Shown piece after piece: positions 43,911-56,925 of a stretch of DNA of 64,000 bases. Both the position numbers and the translations under genes were made by a program. The notes beneath the pieces were generated by a model. The model had not been told where the DNA came from and did not search any database. It saw nothing but the letters and a program-made list of their open reading frames with translations. The stretch is from Panulirus ornatus. Lineage: Eukaryota > Arthropoda > Malacostraca > Decapoda > Palinuridae. Numbering within the stretch: the stretch's first letter is position 1; every line of letters begins with the position of its first letter. The stretch is from assembly GCF_036320965.1 (NCBI RefSeq), contig NC_092276.1, forward strand, positions 6,818,282 through 6,882,281, written 5' to 3'.

Positions 43911-44823
43911 TTTATTTAATTTTGCTTTGTCGCTGTCTCCCACGTTTGCGAGGTAGCGCAAGGAAACAGATGAAAGAAATGGCCCAACCCACCCCCATAC
44001 ACATGTATATACACACACATCCACACACGCAAATATACACACCTATACATCTCAATGTACACATATATATACACACACAGACACATACATATATACCCAT
44101 GCACACAATTCACACTGTCTGCCTTTATTCATTCCCATCGCCACCTCGCCACACATGGAATACCATCCCCCTCCCCCCTCATGTGTGCGGGGGTAGCGCT
44201 AGGAAAAGACAACAAAGGCCTCATTCGTTCACACTCATTCTCTAGCTGTCATGCAATAATGCCCGAAACCACAGCTTCCTTTCCACATCCAGGCCCCACA
44301 CAGCTTTCCATGGTTTACCCCAGACGCTTCACATGCCCTGATTCAATCCACTGCATGTCAACACCGGTATACCACATCGATCCAATTCACTCTATTCCTT
44401 GCCTGCCTTTCACCCTCCTGCATGTTCAGGCCCCGATCACTCAAAATCTTTTTCACTCCATCTTTCCACCTCCAATTTGGTCTCCCACTTCTCCTCGTTC
44501 CCTCCACCTCCGACACATATATCCTCTTGGTCAATCTTTCCTCACGCATTCTCTCCATGTGCCCAAACCATTTCAAAACACCCTCTTCTACTCTCTCAAC
44601 CACGCTCTTTTTATTTCCACACATCTCTCTTACCCTTACATTACTTACTCGATCAAACCACCTCACACCACACATTGTCCTCAAACATCTCATTTCCAGC
44701 ACATCCACCCTCTTGCGCACAACTCTATCCATAGCCCACACCTCGCAACCATACAACACTGTTGGAACCACTATTCCTTCAAACATACCCATTTTTGCTT
44801 TCCGAGATAATGTTCTTGACTTC
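43911..44823 (-). mobile_element. LINE-A with long 3' UTR (copy 2)
   Basis: Counterpart of 22630-23541 with one extra G near 44190. Confidence 0.85.
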
Positions 44824-44860
<37 letters not shown>

Positions 44861-45678
44861 TTTTTTTTCTTTTTTTTGCTTTGTTGCTGTCTCCCGCGTT
44901 TGCGAGGTAGCGCAAGGAAACAGACGAAAGAAATGGCCCAACCCACCCCCATACACATGTATATACATACGTCCACACACGCAAATATACATACCTACAC
45001 AGCTTTCCATGGTTTACCCCACACACTTCACATGCCCTGATTCAATCCACTAACAGCACGTCAACCCCGGTATACCACATCGATCCAATTCACTCTATTC
45101 CTTGCCCTCCTTTCACCCTCCTGCATGTTCAGGCCCCGATTACACAAAATCTTTTTCACTCCATCTTTCCACCTCCAATTTGGTCTCCCACTTCTCCTCG
45201 TTCCCTCCACCTCCGACACATATATCCTCTTGGTCAATCTTTCCTCACTCATTCTCTCCATGTGCCCAAACCATTTCAAAACACCCTCTTCTGCTCTCTC
45301 AACCACGCTCTTTTTATTTCCACACATCTGTCTTACCCTTACGTTACTTACTCGATCAAACCACCTCACACCACACATTGTCCTCAAACATCTCATTTCC
45401 AGCACATTCATCCTCCTGCGCACAACTCTATCCATAGCCCACGCCTCGCAACCATACAACATTGTTGGAACCACTATTCCTTCAAACATACCCATTTTTG
45501 CTTTCTGAGATAATGTTCTCGACTTCCAAACATTCTTCAAGGCTCCCAGGATTTTCGCCCCCTCCCCCACCCTATGATCCACTTCCGCTTCCATGGTTCC
45601 ATCTGCTGCCAGATCCACTCCCAGATATCTAAAACACTTTACTTCCTCCAGTTTTGCTCCATTCAAACTTACCTCCCA
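44861..45678 (-). mobile_element. LINE-A 3' part, minus strand (copy 2)
   Basis: Counterpart of 23579-24396. Confidence 0.88.
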
Positions 45679-45701
45679 ATATATATATATATATATATAT
45701 A
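45679..45701. repeat. Short (AT)n array
   Basis: 23 bp, against 59 bp in copy 1. Confidence 0.9.
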
Positions 45702-46523
45702 CAGTAGGGTTGAGGGTCAAGTAAATTGGGAGGTAAGTTTGAATGGAGAAAAACTGGAGGAAGTAAAGTGTTTTAGATATCTGGGAGTGGATCTGGCAGC
45801 GGATGGAACCATGGAGGCGGAAGTGGATCATAGGGTGGGGGAGGGGGCGAAAATTCTGGGAGCCTTGAAGAATGTGTGGAAGTCGAGAACATTATCTCGG
45901 AAAGCAAAAATGGGTATGTTTGAAGGAATAGTGGTTCCAACAATGTTGTATGGTTGCGAGGCATGGGCTATGGATAGAGTTGTGCGCAGGAGGATGGATG
46001 TGCTGGAAATGAGATGTTTGAGGACAATGTGAGGTGGTTTGATCGAGTAAGTAACGTAAAGGTAAGAGAGATGTGTGGAAATAAAAAGAGCTTGGTTGAG
46101 ATAGCAGAAGAGGGTGTTTTGAAATGGTTTGGGCACATGGAGAGAATGAGTGAGGAAAGATTGACCAAGAGGATATATGTGTCGGAGGTGAAGGGAACGA
46201 GGAGAAGTGGGAGACCAAATTGGAGGTGGAAAGATGGAGTGAAAAAGATTTTGTGTGATCGGGGCCTGAACATGCAGGAGGGTGAAAGGAGGGCAAGGAA
46301 TAGAGTGAATTGGATCGATGTGGTATACCGGGGTTGACATGCTGTCAGTGGATTAAATCAGGGAATGTGAAGCGTCTGGGGTAAACCATGGAAAGCTGTG
46401 TAGGTATGTATATTTGCGTGTGTGGACGTATGTATATACATGTGTATGGGGGTGGGTTGGGCCATTTCTTTCGTCTGTTTCCTTGCGCTACCTCGCAAAC
46501 GCGGGAGACAGCGACAAAGTAAA
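45702..46523 (+). mobile_element. LINE-A 3' part, plus strand (copy 2)
   Basis: Counterpart of 24456-25277 with the same frame-breaking loss. Confidence 0.88.
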
Positions 46524-46545
46524 AAATGAAAATATATATACACAC

Positions 46546-46621
46546 AACACTGTTGGAACCACTATTCCTTCAAACATACCCATTTTTGCTTTCCGAGATA
46601 ATGTTCTCAACTTCCACACAC

Positions 46622-46679
<58 letters not shown>
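46546..46679. mobile_element. Small LINE-A fragment plus (AT)n (copy 2)
   Basis: Counterpart of 25300-25432: a minus-strand internal fragment at 46546-46621, then an AT array at 46624-46679. Confidence 0.8.
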
Positions 46680-46682
<3 letters not shown>

Positions 46683-48310
46683 TTTCTTTTTTGCTTTCTC
46701 GCTGTCTCCCGCGTTTGCGAGGTAACGCAAGGAAACAGACGAAAGAAATGGCCCAACCCACCCCCATACACATGTATATACATACGTCCACACACGCAAA
46801 TATACATACCTACACAGCTTTCCATTGTTTACCCCAGATGCTTCACATGCCCTGATTCAATCCACTGACAGCACGTCAACCCCGGTATACCACATCGATC
46901 CAATTCACTCTATTCCTTGCCCTCCTTTCACCATCCTGCATGTTCAGGCCCCATTCACACAAAATCTTTTTCACTCCATCTTTCCACCTCCAATTTGGTT
47001 TCCCACTTCTCCTCGTTCCCTCCACCTCCGACACATATATCCTCTTGGTCAATCTTTCCTCACTCATTCTCTCCATGTGCCCAAACCATTTCAAAACACC
47101 CTCTTCTGCTCTCTCAACCACGCTCTTTTTATTTTCACACATCTCTCTTACCTTTACATTACTTACTCGATCAAAACACCTCACACCACACATTGTCCTC
47201 AAGCATCTCATTTCCAGCACATCCATCCTCCTGCGCACAACTCTATCCATAGCCCACGCCTCGCAACCATACAACATTGTTGGAACCACTATTCCTTCAA
47301 ACATACCCATTTTTGCTTTCCGAGATAATGTTCTCGACTTCCACACATTCTTCAAGGCTCCCAGAATTTTCACCCCCTCCCCCACCCTATGATCCACTTC
47401 CGCTTCCATGGTTCCATCCACTGCCAGATCCACTCCCAGATATCTAAAACACTTTACTTCCTCCAGTTTTTCTCCATTCAAACTTACCTCCCAATTGACT
47501 TGACCCTCAACCCTACTGTACCTAATAACCTTGCTCTTATTCACATTTACTCTTAACTTTCTTCTTTCACACACTTTACCAAACTCAGTCACCAGCTTCT
47601 GCAGTTTCTCACATGAATCAGCCACCAGCGCTGTATCATCAGCGAACAACAACTGACTCACTTCCCAAGCTCTCTCATCCCCAACAGACTTCATACTTGC
47701 CCCTCTTTCCAAAACTCTTGCATTCACCTCCCTAACAACCCCATCCATAAACAAATTAAACAACCATGGAGACATCACACACACCCCTGCTGCAGACCTA
47801 CATTCACTGAGAACCAATCACTTTCCTCTCTTCTTACACGTACACATGCCTTACATCCTCGATAAAAACTTTTCACTGCTTCTAACAACTTGCCTCCCAC
47901 ACCATATATTCTTAATACCTTCCACAGAGCATCTCTATCAACTCTATCATATGCTTTCTCCAGATCCATAAATGCTACATACAAATCCATTTGCTTTTCT
48001 AAGTATATCTCACATACATTCTTCAAAGCAAACACCTGATCCACACATCCTCTACCACTTCTGAAACCACACTGCTCTTCCCCAATCTGATGCTCTGTAC
48101 ATGCCTTCACCCTCTCAATCAATACCCTCCCATATAATTTACCAGGAATACTCAACAAACTTATTCCTCTGTAATTTGAGCACTCACTCTTATCCCCTTT
48201 GCCTTTGTACAGTGGCACTATGCACGCATTCTGCCAATCCTCAGGCACCTCACCATGAGTCATACATACATTAAATAACCTTGCCAACCAGTCAATAATA
48301 CAGTCACCCC

Positions 48311-48314
<4 letters not shown>
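46680..48314 (-). mobile_element. LINE-A, long minus-strand copy (copy 2)
   Basis: Counterpart of 25433-27070. Confidence 0.9.
46876..47817 (-). pseudogene. LINE-A reverse transcriptase palm to C-terminus
   Basis: 313 residues from the VMSPWLFNLFMDGVV block through LLFADDTALVAD, LYGCEAWAMDRVV and RSGKPNWRWKDGVKK to VYRG. This is the longest uninterrupted reading of the RT second half plus the C-terminal domain. The preceding part (47775-48287) is in another frame because of a two-base CA gain, shared with copy 1. Confidence 0.9.

Positions 48315-48351
<37 letters not shown>
48315..48351. repeat. (AT)n array
   Basis: 37 bp between the truncated LINE-A and SINE-A. Confidence 0.92.
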
Positions 48352-48354
<3 letters not shown>

Positions 48355-48369
48355 TATCATTTATATATT

Positions 48370-48614
48370 ATCCCTGGGGATAGGGGAGAAAGAATACTTC
48401 CCACGTATTCCCTGCGTGTCGTAGAAGGCGACTAAAAGGGAAGGGAGCGGGGGGCTGGAAATCCTCCCCTTTCGTTTTTTTTTTAATTTTCCAAAAGAAG
48501 GAACAGTGAAGGGGGCCAGGTAAGGATATTCCCTCAAAGGCCCAGTCCTCTGTTCTTAACGCTACCTTGCTAATGCAGGAAATGGTGAATAGTATGAAAG
48601 AAAGAAAGAAAGAA
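48370..48614 (+). mobile_element. SINE-A (copy 2)
   Basis: Counterpart of 27146-27390, ending in (GAAA)n. Confidence 0.9.
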
Positions 48615-48627
48615 AATATATATACAT

Positions 48628-49796
48628 CTATGTAGGAAGAGAGGAAAGCGATTGGTTCTCAGTGAATGTAGGTTTGCGGTAGGGGTGTGTGATGTATCCA
48701 TGGTTGTTTAATTTGTTTATGCATTGGGTTGTTAGGGAGGTGAATGCAAGAGTTTTGGAAAGAGGGGCAAGTATGCAGTCTGTTGGGGATGAGAGATCTT
48801 GGGAAGTGAGTCAGTTGTTGTTCGCTGATGATACAGCGCTGGTGGCTGATTCATGTGAGAAACTGCAGAAGCTGGTGACTGAGTTTGGTAAAGTGTGTGA
48901 AAGAAGAAAGTTAAGAGTAAATGTGAATAAGAGCAAGGTTATTAGGTACAGTAGGGTTGAGGGTCAAGTCAGTTGGGAGATAAGTTTGAATGGAGAAAAA
49001 CTGGAGGAAGTAAAGTGTTTTAGATATCTGGGAGTGGATCTGGCAGCAGATGGAACCATGGAAGCGGAAGTGAATCATAGGATGGGGGAGGGGGCGAAAA
49101 TCCGGGAGCCTTGAAGAATGTTTGGAAGTCGAGAACATTATCTCGGAAAGCAAAAATGGGTATGTTTGAAGGAATAGTGGTTCCAACAGTGTTGCATGGT
49201 TGCGAGGCGTGGGCTATGGATAGACTTGTGCGGAGGAGGGTGGATGTGTTGGAAATGAGATGTTTGAGGACAATATGTGGTGTGAGGTGGTTTGATCGAG
49301 TAAGTAATGTAAGGGTAAGAGAGATGTGTGGAAATAAAAAGAGCGTGGTTGAGAGAGCAGAAGAGGGTGTTTTGAAATGGTTTGGGCACATGAAGAGAAT
49401 GAGTGAGGAAAGATTGACCAAGAGGATATGTGTGTCGGAGGTGGAGTGAACGAGGAGAAGTGGGAGACCAAATTGGAGGTGGAAAGATGGAGTGAAAAAG
49501 ATTTTGAGTGATCGGGGCCTGAACATGCAGGAGGGTGAAAGGCGGGCAAGGAATAGAGTGAATTGGATCGATGTGGTATACCTGGGTCGACATGCTGTCA
49601 ATGGATTGAATCAGGGCATGTAAAGTGTCTGGGGTAAACCATGGAAAGCTGTGTAGGTATGTATATTTGCGTGTGTGGACGTATGTATATACATGTGTAT
49701 GGGGTTGGGTTGGGCCATTTCTTTCGTCTGTTTCCTTGCGCTACCTCGCAGACGCGGGAGACAGCGACAAAGCAAAAAAAAAAAAAAAAAAAAAAA
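48628..49796 (+). mobile_element. LINE-A 3' half, plus strand (copy 2)
   Basis: Counterpart of 27404-28573 with the same frame breaks; the poly(A) tail differs slightly. Confidence 0.88.
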
Positions 49797-49927
49797 AATA
49801 ATAATAAAATACCATTAATACAATGAAAAAATAATGTGTTTAGGTATGGAATTTTCCTCTTGTAACATCATGTCTGCTCAAAATGTTTTGGATTTTGGAG
49901 TATTTCGAATTAGGGATGCTCAACCTG

Positions 49928-51380
49928 CATTCTAATATATATCAACAACTTACATTAAAAGCCTTCAATCATACTTTTGTTACATATTACAAAACATGTA
50001 TAGCAACCCTACTTGCCATGCTTTAAAATAATAATGTTAATATTTACAGCTTTTTCAGCAATAAGGTGAATCATAAGGTGTAATCTACAAAGTATTTTTT
50101 TCTTATATATAATTGGGGTGTATTTAGTGATTAGGGGAAACTATTCACTGGAATGCATTGTAAAGGCAAAGTTTGTAAATCTCTGCCACAAACAACTACA
50201 TGGACACAAACCTTAATGATGCAGACAGAACACTGTAATTTCTGGAACCGAAGGGCCTACGGAAAATCCTTAGCTTTGTGCTGCCATTGGAGCCTGTACT
50301 GTCTCCTAGGATTTTGGGAGTCTGTTAAGGGTAAGTGGAGGTGCTAATGTTAGTCAGGCTCCTAGTAGGGTGCACTGCCTCCTGTACCACAGACTAACTT
50401 GAGTGGTTGAGGTGATCCAAGCATAATATGTTATTACAGTGATATGGCTATAAAGCTCCATGCCATTCATAAGCCATTATCTTTGTAAGAAAAGTCTTTC
50501 AGACATCTTTGCTTAGAGTTTTGCAACCCCATCTACTCAAGTAGACAGGGTTAAACAATACAATTAATATATCATTTCTCATTTAAGATATTTCCTTTGT
50601 CTAGACTCTATAGTACATAAGCATCATAACACATGACAGTCCCTTAAAACAAAATATCAAGCCTGTTTACAATAAGCAAAGATTCTATTCTGTACAGATT
50701 TACTACAAAAAACTATTCATTAACTATACAATTCTTAGTAAAACCTCCATTCAACTGAATATATATGAAGACAGGAGGTTGTAAAAGATTCTTAATACTG
50801 TTTTAAAAATCCAAAAACTGAATTGCATTTACTCAACAAAAAACTAAAATTAACAAATTAAAGCATTCTGAATGTTATATTGTTTTTGGAGTTACCATTT
50901 TAATATTCATATAATACTCTAATGTGCCAATTAACATGAGAATGTACTTCATGACCTGGAATAATTGTGAATGCAGGTGGATGAGTTAACTTCAAATTTT
51001 AAAGAGTAAAATACCATCAAAGGAATTTAGATATCAAAAGTGCCTTCTCTTTCTATTACAATTCAGATCCTAATTTTGATCAAAAAAGCAGTCCTTAATG
51101 GAGAAACTGCCTTCAAGGGGCAATAATTCCTCAAATGGAAGTTTTACAGAATGCACAACATAAGCCCAAGTTTTATATGGCATACTAAAATTACTACCAT
51201 AGTTCAGTCCCATATTAAAACACTACAGAATTTACATTTATGAGAAATATTCATAACTACAGAATTTTCAGTTATGAGAATTTTTAAGTCCTCTCACCAT
51301 GTTAAGAAAGGCCCATTCCACTTACTTTAAATAAATGAGAACTACAAGCTAATCCCTAACTCAATAAAGAATTGTTTGCT
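49928..51380. other. Unassigned single-copy-like DNA (copy 2)
   Basis: Nearly identical to 28700-30151. I noticed one extra T near 51075 and no substitutions on reading through. Confidence 0.5.
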
Positions 51381-52429
51381 TTATTTTCATTTATTGTATT
51401 TGAACGCTGTTTCCCACGTCAGTGAGGTATCACCAGGAAGGAGATGAAGAATGACACATTCAGTCATATAAACACATATATACATAAATGCCCAAACATG
51501 CACATATATGCATTTTTTTATATACTTAATCGCTCACACGAAGAATGGCCCAACCACTAATGTACACATATATATACATAAATGCCCATTATTTATTATA
51601 TTATTTTGCTTTGTCGCTGTCTCCCGCGCCTGTGAGGTAGCACAAGGAAACAGACAAAAGAAATGGCCCAACCCACCCCCACACACATGCACACACACAC
51701 ATGTCCACACACGCAAACATACACACCCACACATCCCAACGTACACACATATATACACACATGCACACAATTCACACTGTCTGTCCCTACTCACCCCCAT
51801 CGCCACCCCGCCACACACGGAATAACATCCCCCTCCCCCCTCATGTGCGTGAGGCAGCGCCAGGAAAAGACAACAAAGGCCCCATTCGCTCACACTCAGT
51901 CTCCAGCTATCATGTAATAATGCCCGAAACCACAGCTCCCTTTCCACATCCAGGCCCCACAGACCTTTCCATGGTTTACCCCAGACGCTTCACATGCCCT
52001 GATTCAATCCATTGACAGCACGTCGACCCTGATATACCACATCGATCCAATTCACTCTATTCCTTAACCCTCCTGCACGTTCAGGCCCCGATCACTCAAA
52101 ATCTTTTTCACTCCATCTTTCCACCTCCAATTTGGTCTCCCACTTCTCCTCGTTCCCTCCACCTCCAACACATATATCCTCTTGGTCAATCTTTCCTCAC
52201 TCATTCTCTCCATGTGTCCAAACCATTTCAACACACCCACTTCTGTTCTCTCAACCAGTCTTTTTATTACCACACATCTCTCTTACCCTTTCATTACTTT
52301 CTCGATCAAACAACCTCACACCATATTGTCTTCAAACATTTCATTTCCAACACATCCACCCACCTCCATACATCCCTATCCATAGCCCATGCCTTGCAAG
52401 CTTATAATATTGTTGGAACTACTGTTCCT
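51381..52429 (-). mobile_element. LINE-A tails and long 3' UTR copy (copy 2)
   Basis: Counterpart of 30152-31193: two tail remnants (51381-51604), then a minus-strand 3' UTR and C-terminal coding segment (51605-52429). Confidence 0.8.
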
Positions 52430-53450
52430 TTGAATGGAGAGAAACTGGAGGAAGTGAAGTGTTCTAGACATCTGGGAGTGGATTTGACAGTGGATGGAAG
52501 CAGAAGTGAGTCACAGGGTGGGGGAGGGGTGAAGGTTCTGGGAGTGTTGAAGAATGTGTGGAAGGCGAGAATGTTACCTTGGAGAGCAAAAATGGTATGT
52601 TTGAGGGAATAGTGGTTCCAACAATGTTATATGGTTGTGAGGCATGGGCTACAGATAGGGTTGTGCAGAGGAGGGTGGATGAGTTGGAAATGAAGTGTTT
52701 GAGGACAATATGTGGTGTGAGGTGGTTTGATCCAGCAAGCAATGAAAGGGTGGGGAGCTGTGTAGTAATAAAAAAAGTGTGGTTGAGAGAGCAGAAGAGG
52801 GTGTATTGAAATGGTTGGTCACATGGAAAGAATGAGTGAGGAAAGATTAACAAAGAGGATATATGTGTCAGAGGTGGAGGGAACGAGAAGTGGGAGACCA
52901 AATTGGAGGTGTAAGGATGGAGTGAAAAAGATTTTGAGCAATTGGGGCCTGAACATACAGGAGGGTGAAAGGCTTGCAAGGAATAGAGTGAATTGGAACG
53001 ATGTGGTATACCAGGGTCAACATGCTGGCAATGGATTGAACCAGGGCATGTGAAGCGTCTAGGGTAAACCATGGAAAGTTTTGTGGGGCCTGGATGTGGA
53101 AAGGGAGCTGTGGTTTCAGTGCATTACGCATGACAGCTAGAGACTGAGTGCGAATGAATGTGGCCCTTTGTCCTTTCCTAGCGCTACCCTCGTGGGGGGA
53201 GGAGGGATGCTATTTCATGTGTGGCGGGGTGGCAACTGGAATGAATAAAGGCAGTAAGTATGAATTATGTGCATGTGTATATATGTATGTCTGCGTATGC
53301 ATATATATGTATACATCAAAATGTATAAGTATGTATATGTGCCCGTGTGGACGTGTATGTACGTACATGTGTATGTGAGTGGGTTGGGCCATTCTTTCGT
53401 TTGTTTCCTTGTGCTACCTTGCTAACACCGGAGACAGTGACAAAATATAA
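52430..53450 (+). mobile_element. LINE-A 3' part, plus strand, right end of duplication
   Basis: From the LNGEKLEEVKCSRHLGVDL coding segment to the long 3' UTR and a TATAATATGAATA tail. The coding part is broken by frameshifts near 52760 and 52805. Its first ~410 bp match the 5' half of the hybrid at 31194. It keeps the extended end QHAGNGLNQGM. Confidence 0.82.
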
Positions 53451-54140
53451 TATGAATAGATACTATTCCTTCAAACATATCCATTTTTGCTCTCTGAGAT
53501 AATGTTCTCTCCTTCCACACATTCCTTATCACTCTTAAAACCTTTGCCCCCTCCCTGACCCTGTGATTTGCTTCCGCTTCCATGGCTCCATTCGCTGCTA
53601 AGTCCACTTCCAGATATCTAAAACACTTCACTTCCTCCAGTTTTTCTCCATTCAAACTTACATTTCAGTTAGCTTGTCCCTCAACCCTACTGAACCTAAT
53701 AAACTTGCTCTTATTCACATTTACTCTCAACTTTCTCCTTTCACACACTTTTCAAAACTTAGTCACCAACTTCTGCAGTTTCTCATGCAAATCAGCAACC
53801 AGAGCTATATGACTGGCGAACACCAACTGCCTCACTTCCCAGGCCCTCTTATCTCCAACAAAGCATACTCATCTCTCTCTCTCCAAAACTCTTGCAATTA
53901 TCTCCCTAACTACCCCATCCATAAACAAAGTAAAGAACCATGGGGACATCACACACCCCTGCCACAAACCAACCTTCATTGAGAACCAATCACTCTCCTC
54001 TCTTCCTACTCATACACATTCCTTGCATTCTTGGTAAAAACTTTTCACTGCTTCTAACAGCTTACCTCCTACACCATATACTCTTAGGATCTTCCACAAA
54101 GCATCTCTATCAACCCAATCATATGCCTTCTCCAGATCCA
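53451..54140 (-). mobile_element. LINE-A RT fragment, old, minus strand
   Basis: Sense reads FMDLEKAYDWVDRDALWKIL, CVMSPWFFTLFMDGVV and the RRKLRVNVNKSKFIRF block back to MFEGIVS. The catalytic FADD region is lost or altered near 53810. It is interrupted at 54141 by another element and continues at 54521. Confidence 0.78.
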
Positions 54141-54520
54141 TAAATATGATTATATTCATTTATTATACATAATCACAGTTTCCTGCATCAATGAGGTAGC
54201 ACCAGGAAACAGATGAAGAATGGCCCATCCACTCATATATATATATACATAAACGGCTTCATTCGCATATGTACATACATATACATATCAACATATACAT
54301 ACACACACAGACATATACATATATATGCATGTACATATTCATACTTGCTTGCCTTCATTCGTTCCTGGTGCTACCCCTGCCCCACAGTAAACAGCATCAC
54401 TACAACCCACTTCAGCAAGGTAGTGCCAGGACAGCATACAAAAAAAGGCCACATGTGTTCACACTCAGTCTCTAGCTGTCACTTGCAATGCACCAAAACC
54501 ACAGCTCCTTTTCCACATAT
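54141..54520 (-). mobile_element. LINE-A 3' UTR fragment inserted in LINE-A
   Basis: A minus-strand long-form 3' UTR (TTTCCTGCATCAATGAGGTA, the TACATA runs and the CACAGCTCCTTTTCCACAT block) sits inside an older LINE-A between segments coding for FMDLEKAYD and KYLEKQ. Target-site repeats are not clear. Confidence 0.7.
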
Positions 54521-54778
54521 CAATCCATCTGTTTTTCTAAGTATTTCTCACACACATTCTTCAAAGCAAACACTTGATCCACACATCCTCTACCACTTCT
54601 GAAACCACATTACTCTTCCCCAATCTGGTGCTCTGTACATGTGTTCACTCTCTCGATCAGTACCCTCCCATATAGTTTCCTCAGAATACTCAACAAACTT
54701 ATGCCTCTGTCGTTTGAACACTCACCTTTATCCCCTTTGCCTTTGTACAAGGGCACTATGCACGCATTCCGCCAATCA
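54521..54778 (-). mobile_element. LINE-A RT fragment, continuation
   Basis: Minus-strand segment coding for YKGKGDKGECSNDRGISL-like and FGFRSGRGCVDQVFALKN-like blocks; resumes the copy at 53451-54140. It ends at GCATTCCGCCAATCAT. Confidence 0.78.
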
Positions 54779-55875
54779 TATTTACTAATTTTATGAATGT
54801 ATTTTCATTACTAAAGTCAATTAATCTAGTATGAAAGTTTTGTATAAAATCCTTACTGTAGCTTATTCTTCCATGGCACCTTCTTATATAAGCATTCCTC
54901 CAAAGTGACAGTTTTCTTTAGTCTGTGTTCATTCATAAATTCTTTTTTCCTTTTACCTTTTCTCATTTAGCATCCAATACACACTTTTCATAAATATGAT
55001 AAATGTCTATTGGATAGTGAACAGGAAAAGTTAACAGGAAAAAAGGTCAAATGAATGGTCATATAATCTTGGGACAACAGTGTTTATCAATTAATATCCA
55101 CAATGTAAAATGATATTTCCAACTTGAGGAGGATGGTTTAATCATGATGAGGTAATATTCACATACTGTACTATAATATGTTCAGAACAGGTCACTTGGA
55201 AAAGATGAAATCTTGCTACTTAAGTGTTTCATTCCACCCAGTGTCGGTAAACCAGATATTAGCAAAAACTTTTAAGTTTTTTTTATATCAAACAAAGCTT
55301 TTTCTATATACTTCACCCAGTGTAAACTAGTGAGGATTTCTCTTTACAGTTGTGGCACTTACCTACTTAAGTAGTTCAGCATTACTCTATCTGTCTATAA
55401 ACCTGATGACTGTTCCCATCTGCAACTCCCTTAAGGGGGTGCACACAGCAATGGAGTCTCATAACTCATGAACTCCAGTACCGCCTCTTAGCCTAAAATC
55501 ACATTTCGTCTTCATAAGTTCTTAGTTAAAGACAACTCCAATCTTTGCTGGTACATGTCACTCACAAACATGGACAAACATAAAGGAATTAAACACAGTG
55601 TAGCTTTCTGCATACTAATAGCACTGGTCATTAAACACACTGTGCAACACATCATTATGCATGATATTCACAATGAAGAGTATATACAAACAACAAAATA
55701 CAGCCAATGATAAACTTTAATACAAGAAAAATGATGGTCAACTAATGTTTGTAGTCTTGCACTGATGTGTATTAATCCCTTTATGTGTAATAAAGAAGAT
55801 GCAGTTTTAGAGAAACAAGCTTAAGCCAAAAAATACATAACCTTTTCATTGTTAAAATGTAAAATACCAAATTAC
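54779..55875. other. Unassigned AT-rich DNA, possibly intronic
   Basis: Holds a Repeat-C fragment at 55417-55500 and otherwise nothing recognisable. If the exon at 55876-56133 is real, this is its downstream intron. Confidence 0.45.
55417..55500 (+). repeat. Repeat-C fragment
   Basis: CAACTCCCTTAAGGGGGTG, AATGGAGTCTCATAACTCAT and GCCTCTTAGCC match the first ~85 bp of the copies at 11655 and 19709. Confidence 0.55.
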
Positions 55876-56133
55876 CTCTTGTTCATTATCCAGCTTCCTC
55901 CATGGTGACTTTCCCTTTGAAAGGATTTTCCGCAGTGAGGATGGTGTCATGCCTCTCTTTCCACGTGGGGTTGCTCCTTTCTTGCTGACTACAGTTACAT
56001 TACCTGGTGATCGAGTGGAGTGGGGTGATTTTGTGCTGGGTAAACTGACAGAATGACTTGAGTGTGAACCTCTGGCATGTCGTAATCGGGTGGAAACTGG
56101 AGATCCACCAGAGCAAGATGGTTGAGGACTTCC
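55876..56133 (-). CDS. Probable host coding exon, protein unknown
   Basis: On the minus strand an acceptor-like ATTATAG ends at 56134, an 86-codon frame is open without a stop, and it ends exactly at a GAG|GTAATT donor (55876/55875). The length is 258, divisible by three, phase 0 at both ends. The translation is rich in Ser, Pro, Lys and Arg; it starts GSPQPSCSGGSPVSTR and ends SLRKILSKGKSPWRKLDNEQ-E, suggesting a disordered basic region of a larger protein. The base composition is less AT-rich than its flanks. The family is not recognised. A second frame is open for its first 45 codons up to an internal CAG|GTAATG, so the frame is not certain. Confidence 0.55.
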
Positions 56134-56225
56134 CTATAATAACACATTGTCTCTTGAAATTAAACTAATATGTGATGGCATTTCCATCAGTAGAATAAAA
56201 GAAAAGCATTCAGATTGCCACATAC
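56134..56225. other. Flank of the probable exon (intron side)
   Basis: AT-rich, with a weak pyrimidine tract before the acceptor on the minus strand. No other feature. Confidence 0.4.
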
Positions 56226-56925
56226 ACTACAATGACTGCCCCTTTTGATCGAGTAAGAAATGAAAAGGTAAGAGAGATGTAAGGAAATAAAAAGGGTGTG
56301 GTTGAGAAAGCAGAAGAAAGTGTGTTAAAATGGTTTGGACATATGGAGAGAATGAGTGAGAAAAGGTTGATAAAGAGGATATATGTGTCAGAGATGGAGG
56401 GAAAAAGAAACAGGAGACTAAATTGGAGGTAGAAGGATGGAGTGAAAAAGATTTTAAGCGATTGGGGAATACAGTGAATCGGAATGATGTGATGTACCGG
56501 GGTTGACATGCAGTTAGCGGACTGAACCACGGCATGTGAAATGTCTGGAGAAAACTATTGAAAGGTCTGTATGGCCTGGTTGTGGATAGAGCTGTGGTTT
56601 TGGAGCATTACACAACAGCTAGAGACTGAGTGTGAACGAATGTGACTTTTTTTGTCTTTTTTCCTGGCACTACCTCACTGATGTGGGGGTTGGAGATGCT
56701 ATTTCCTGTGGCGTGGGGTGGCACCAGGAATGTGTTAAGGCAAGTAAGTATGAATGTTTACATGGGTATGTATGTATATGACTGTGTATTTATATATGTA
56801 TATGTATGGGCGTGTATGTATATGTGTGTATATGAGTGGATGGGTCTTTCTTCTTCTGTTTCCTGGTGCTGCCTCGCTGACACAGGAAATGGCAATCAAG
56901 TTTACTAAATATATGAATCTATTAT
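56226..56925 (+). mobile_element. LINE-A 3' part, old
   Basis: Plus-strand C-terminal coding remnants (DRVRNEKVREM, WFGHMERMSEKRLIKRIYVS) and a decayed 3' UTR ending CCTCGCTGACACAGGAAATG. A tail of this form is intermediate between the young LINE-A tail and the SINE-A tail. Confidence 0.75.

Larger units (their letters stand above)
35647..49927 (+). mobile_element. Tigger-like DNA transposon (copy 2)
   Basis: Same split element as 12714-28699, with ends CAGGTTGAGTATCCC at 35647 and GGATGCTCAACCTG ending at 49927. Internal pieces are at 35647-35742, 37294-37366, 37389-37412, 37486-37595 and 49871-49927. Confidence 0.75.
31611..52840. repeat. Large tandem duplication, copy 2 (~21.2 kb)
   Basis: Second unit of the tandem pair. 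It differs from copy 1 by shorter or longer AT arrays, loss of the LINE-A piece corresponding to 17652-18397, loss of the SINE-A at 14447-14600, and replacement of 19684-20712 by an AT array plus an extra minus-strand LINE-A piece (41692-42130). Bases 31611-35650 show frequent small indels relative to copy 1; from 35750 on the units are almost identical. Confidence 0.9.
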
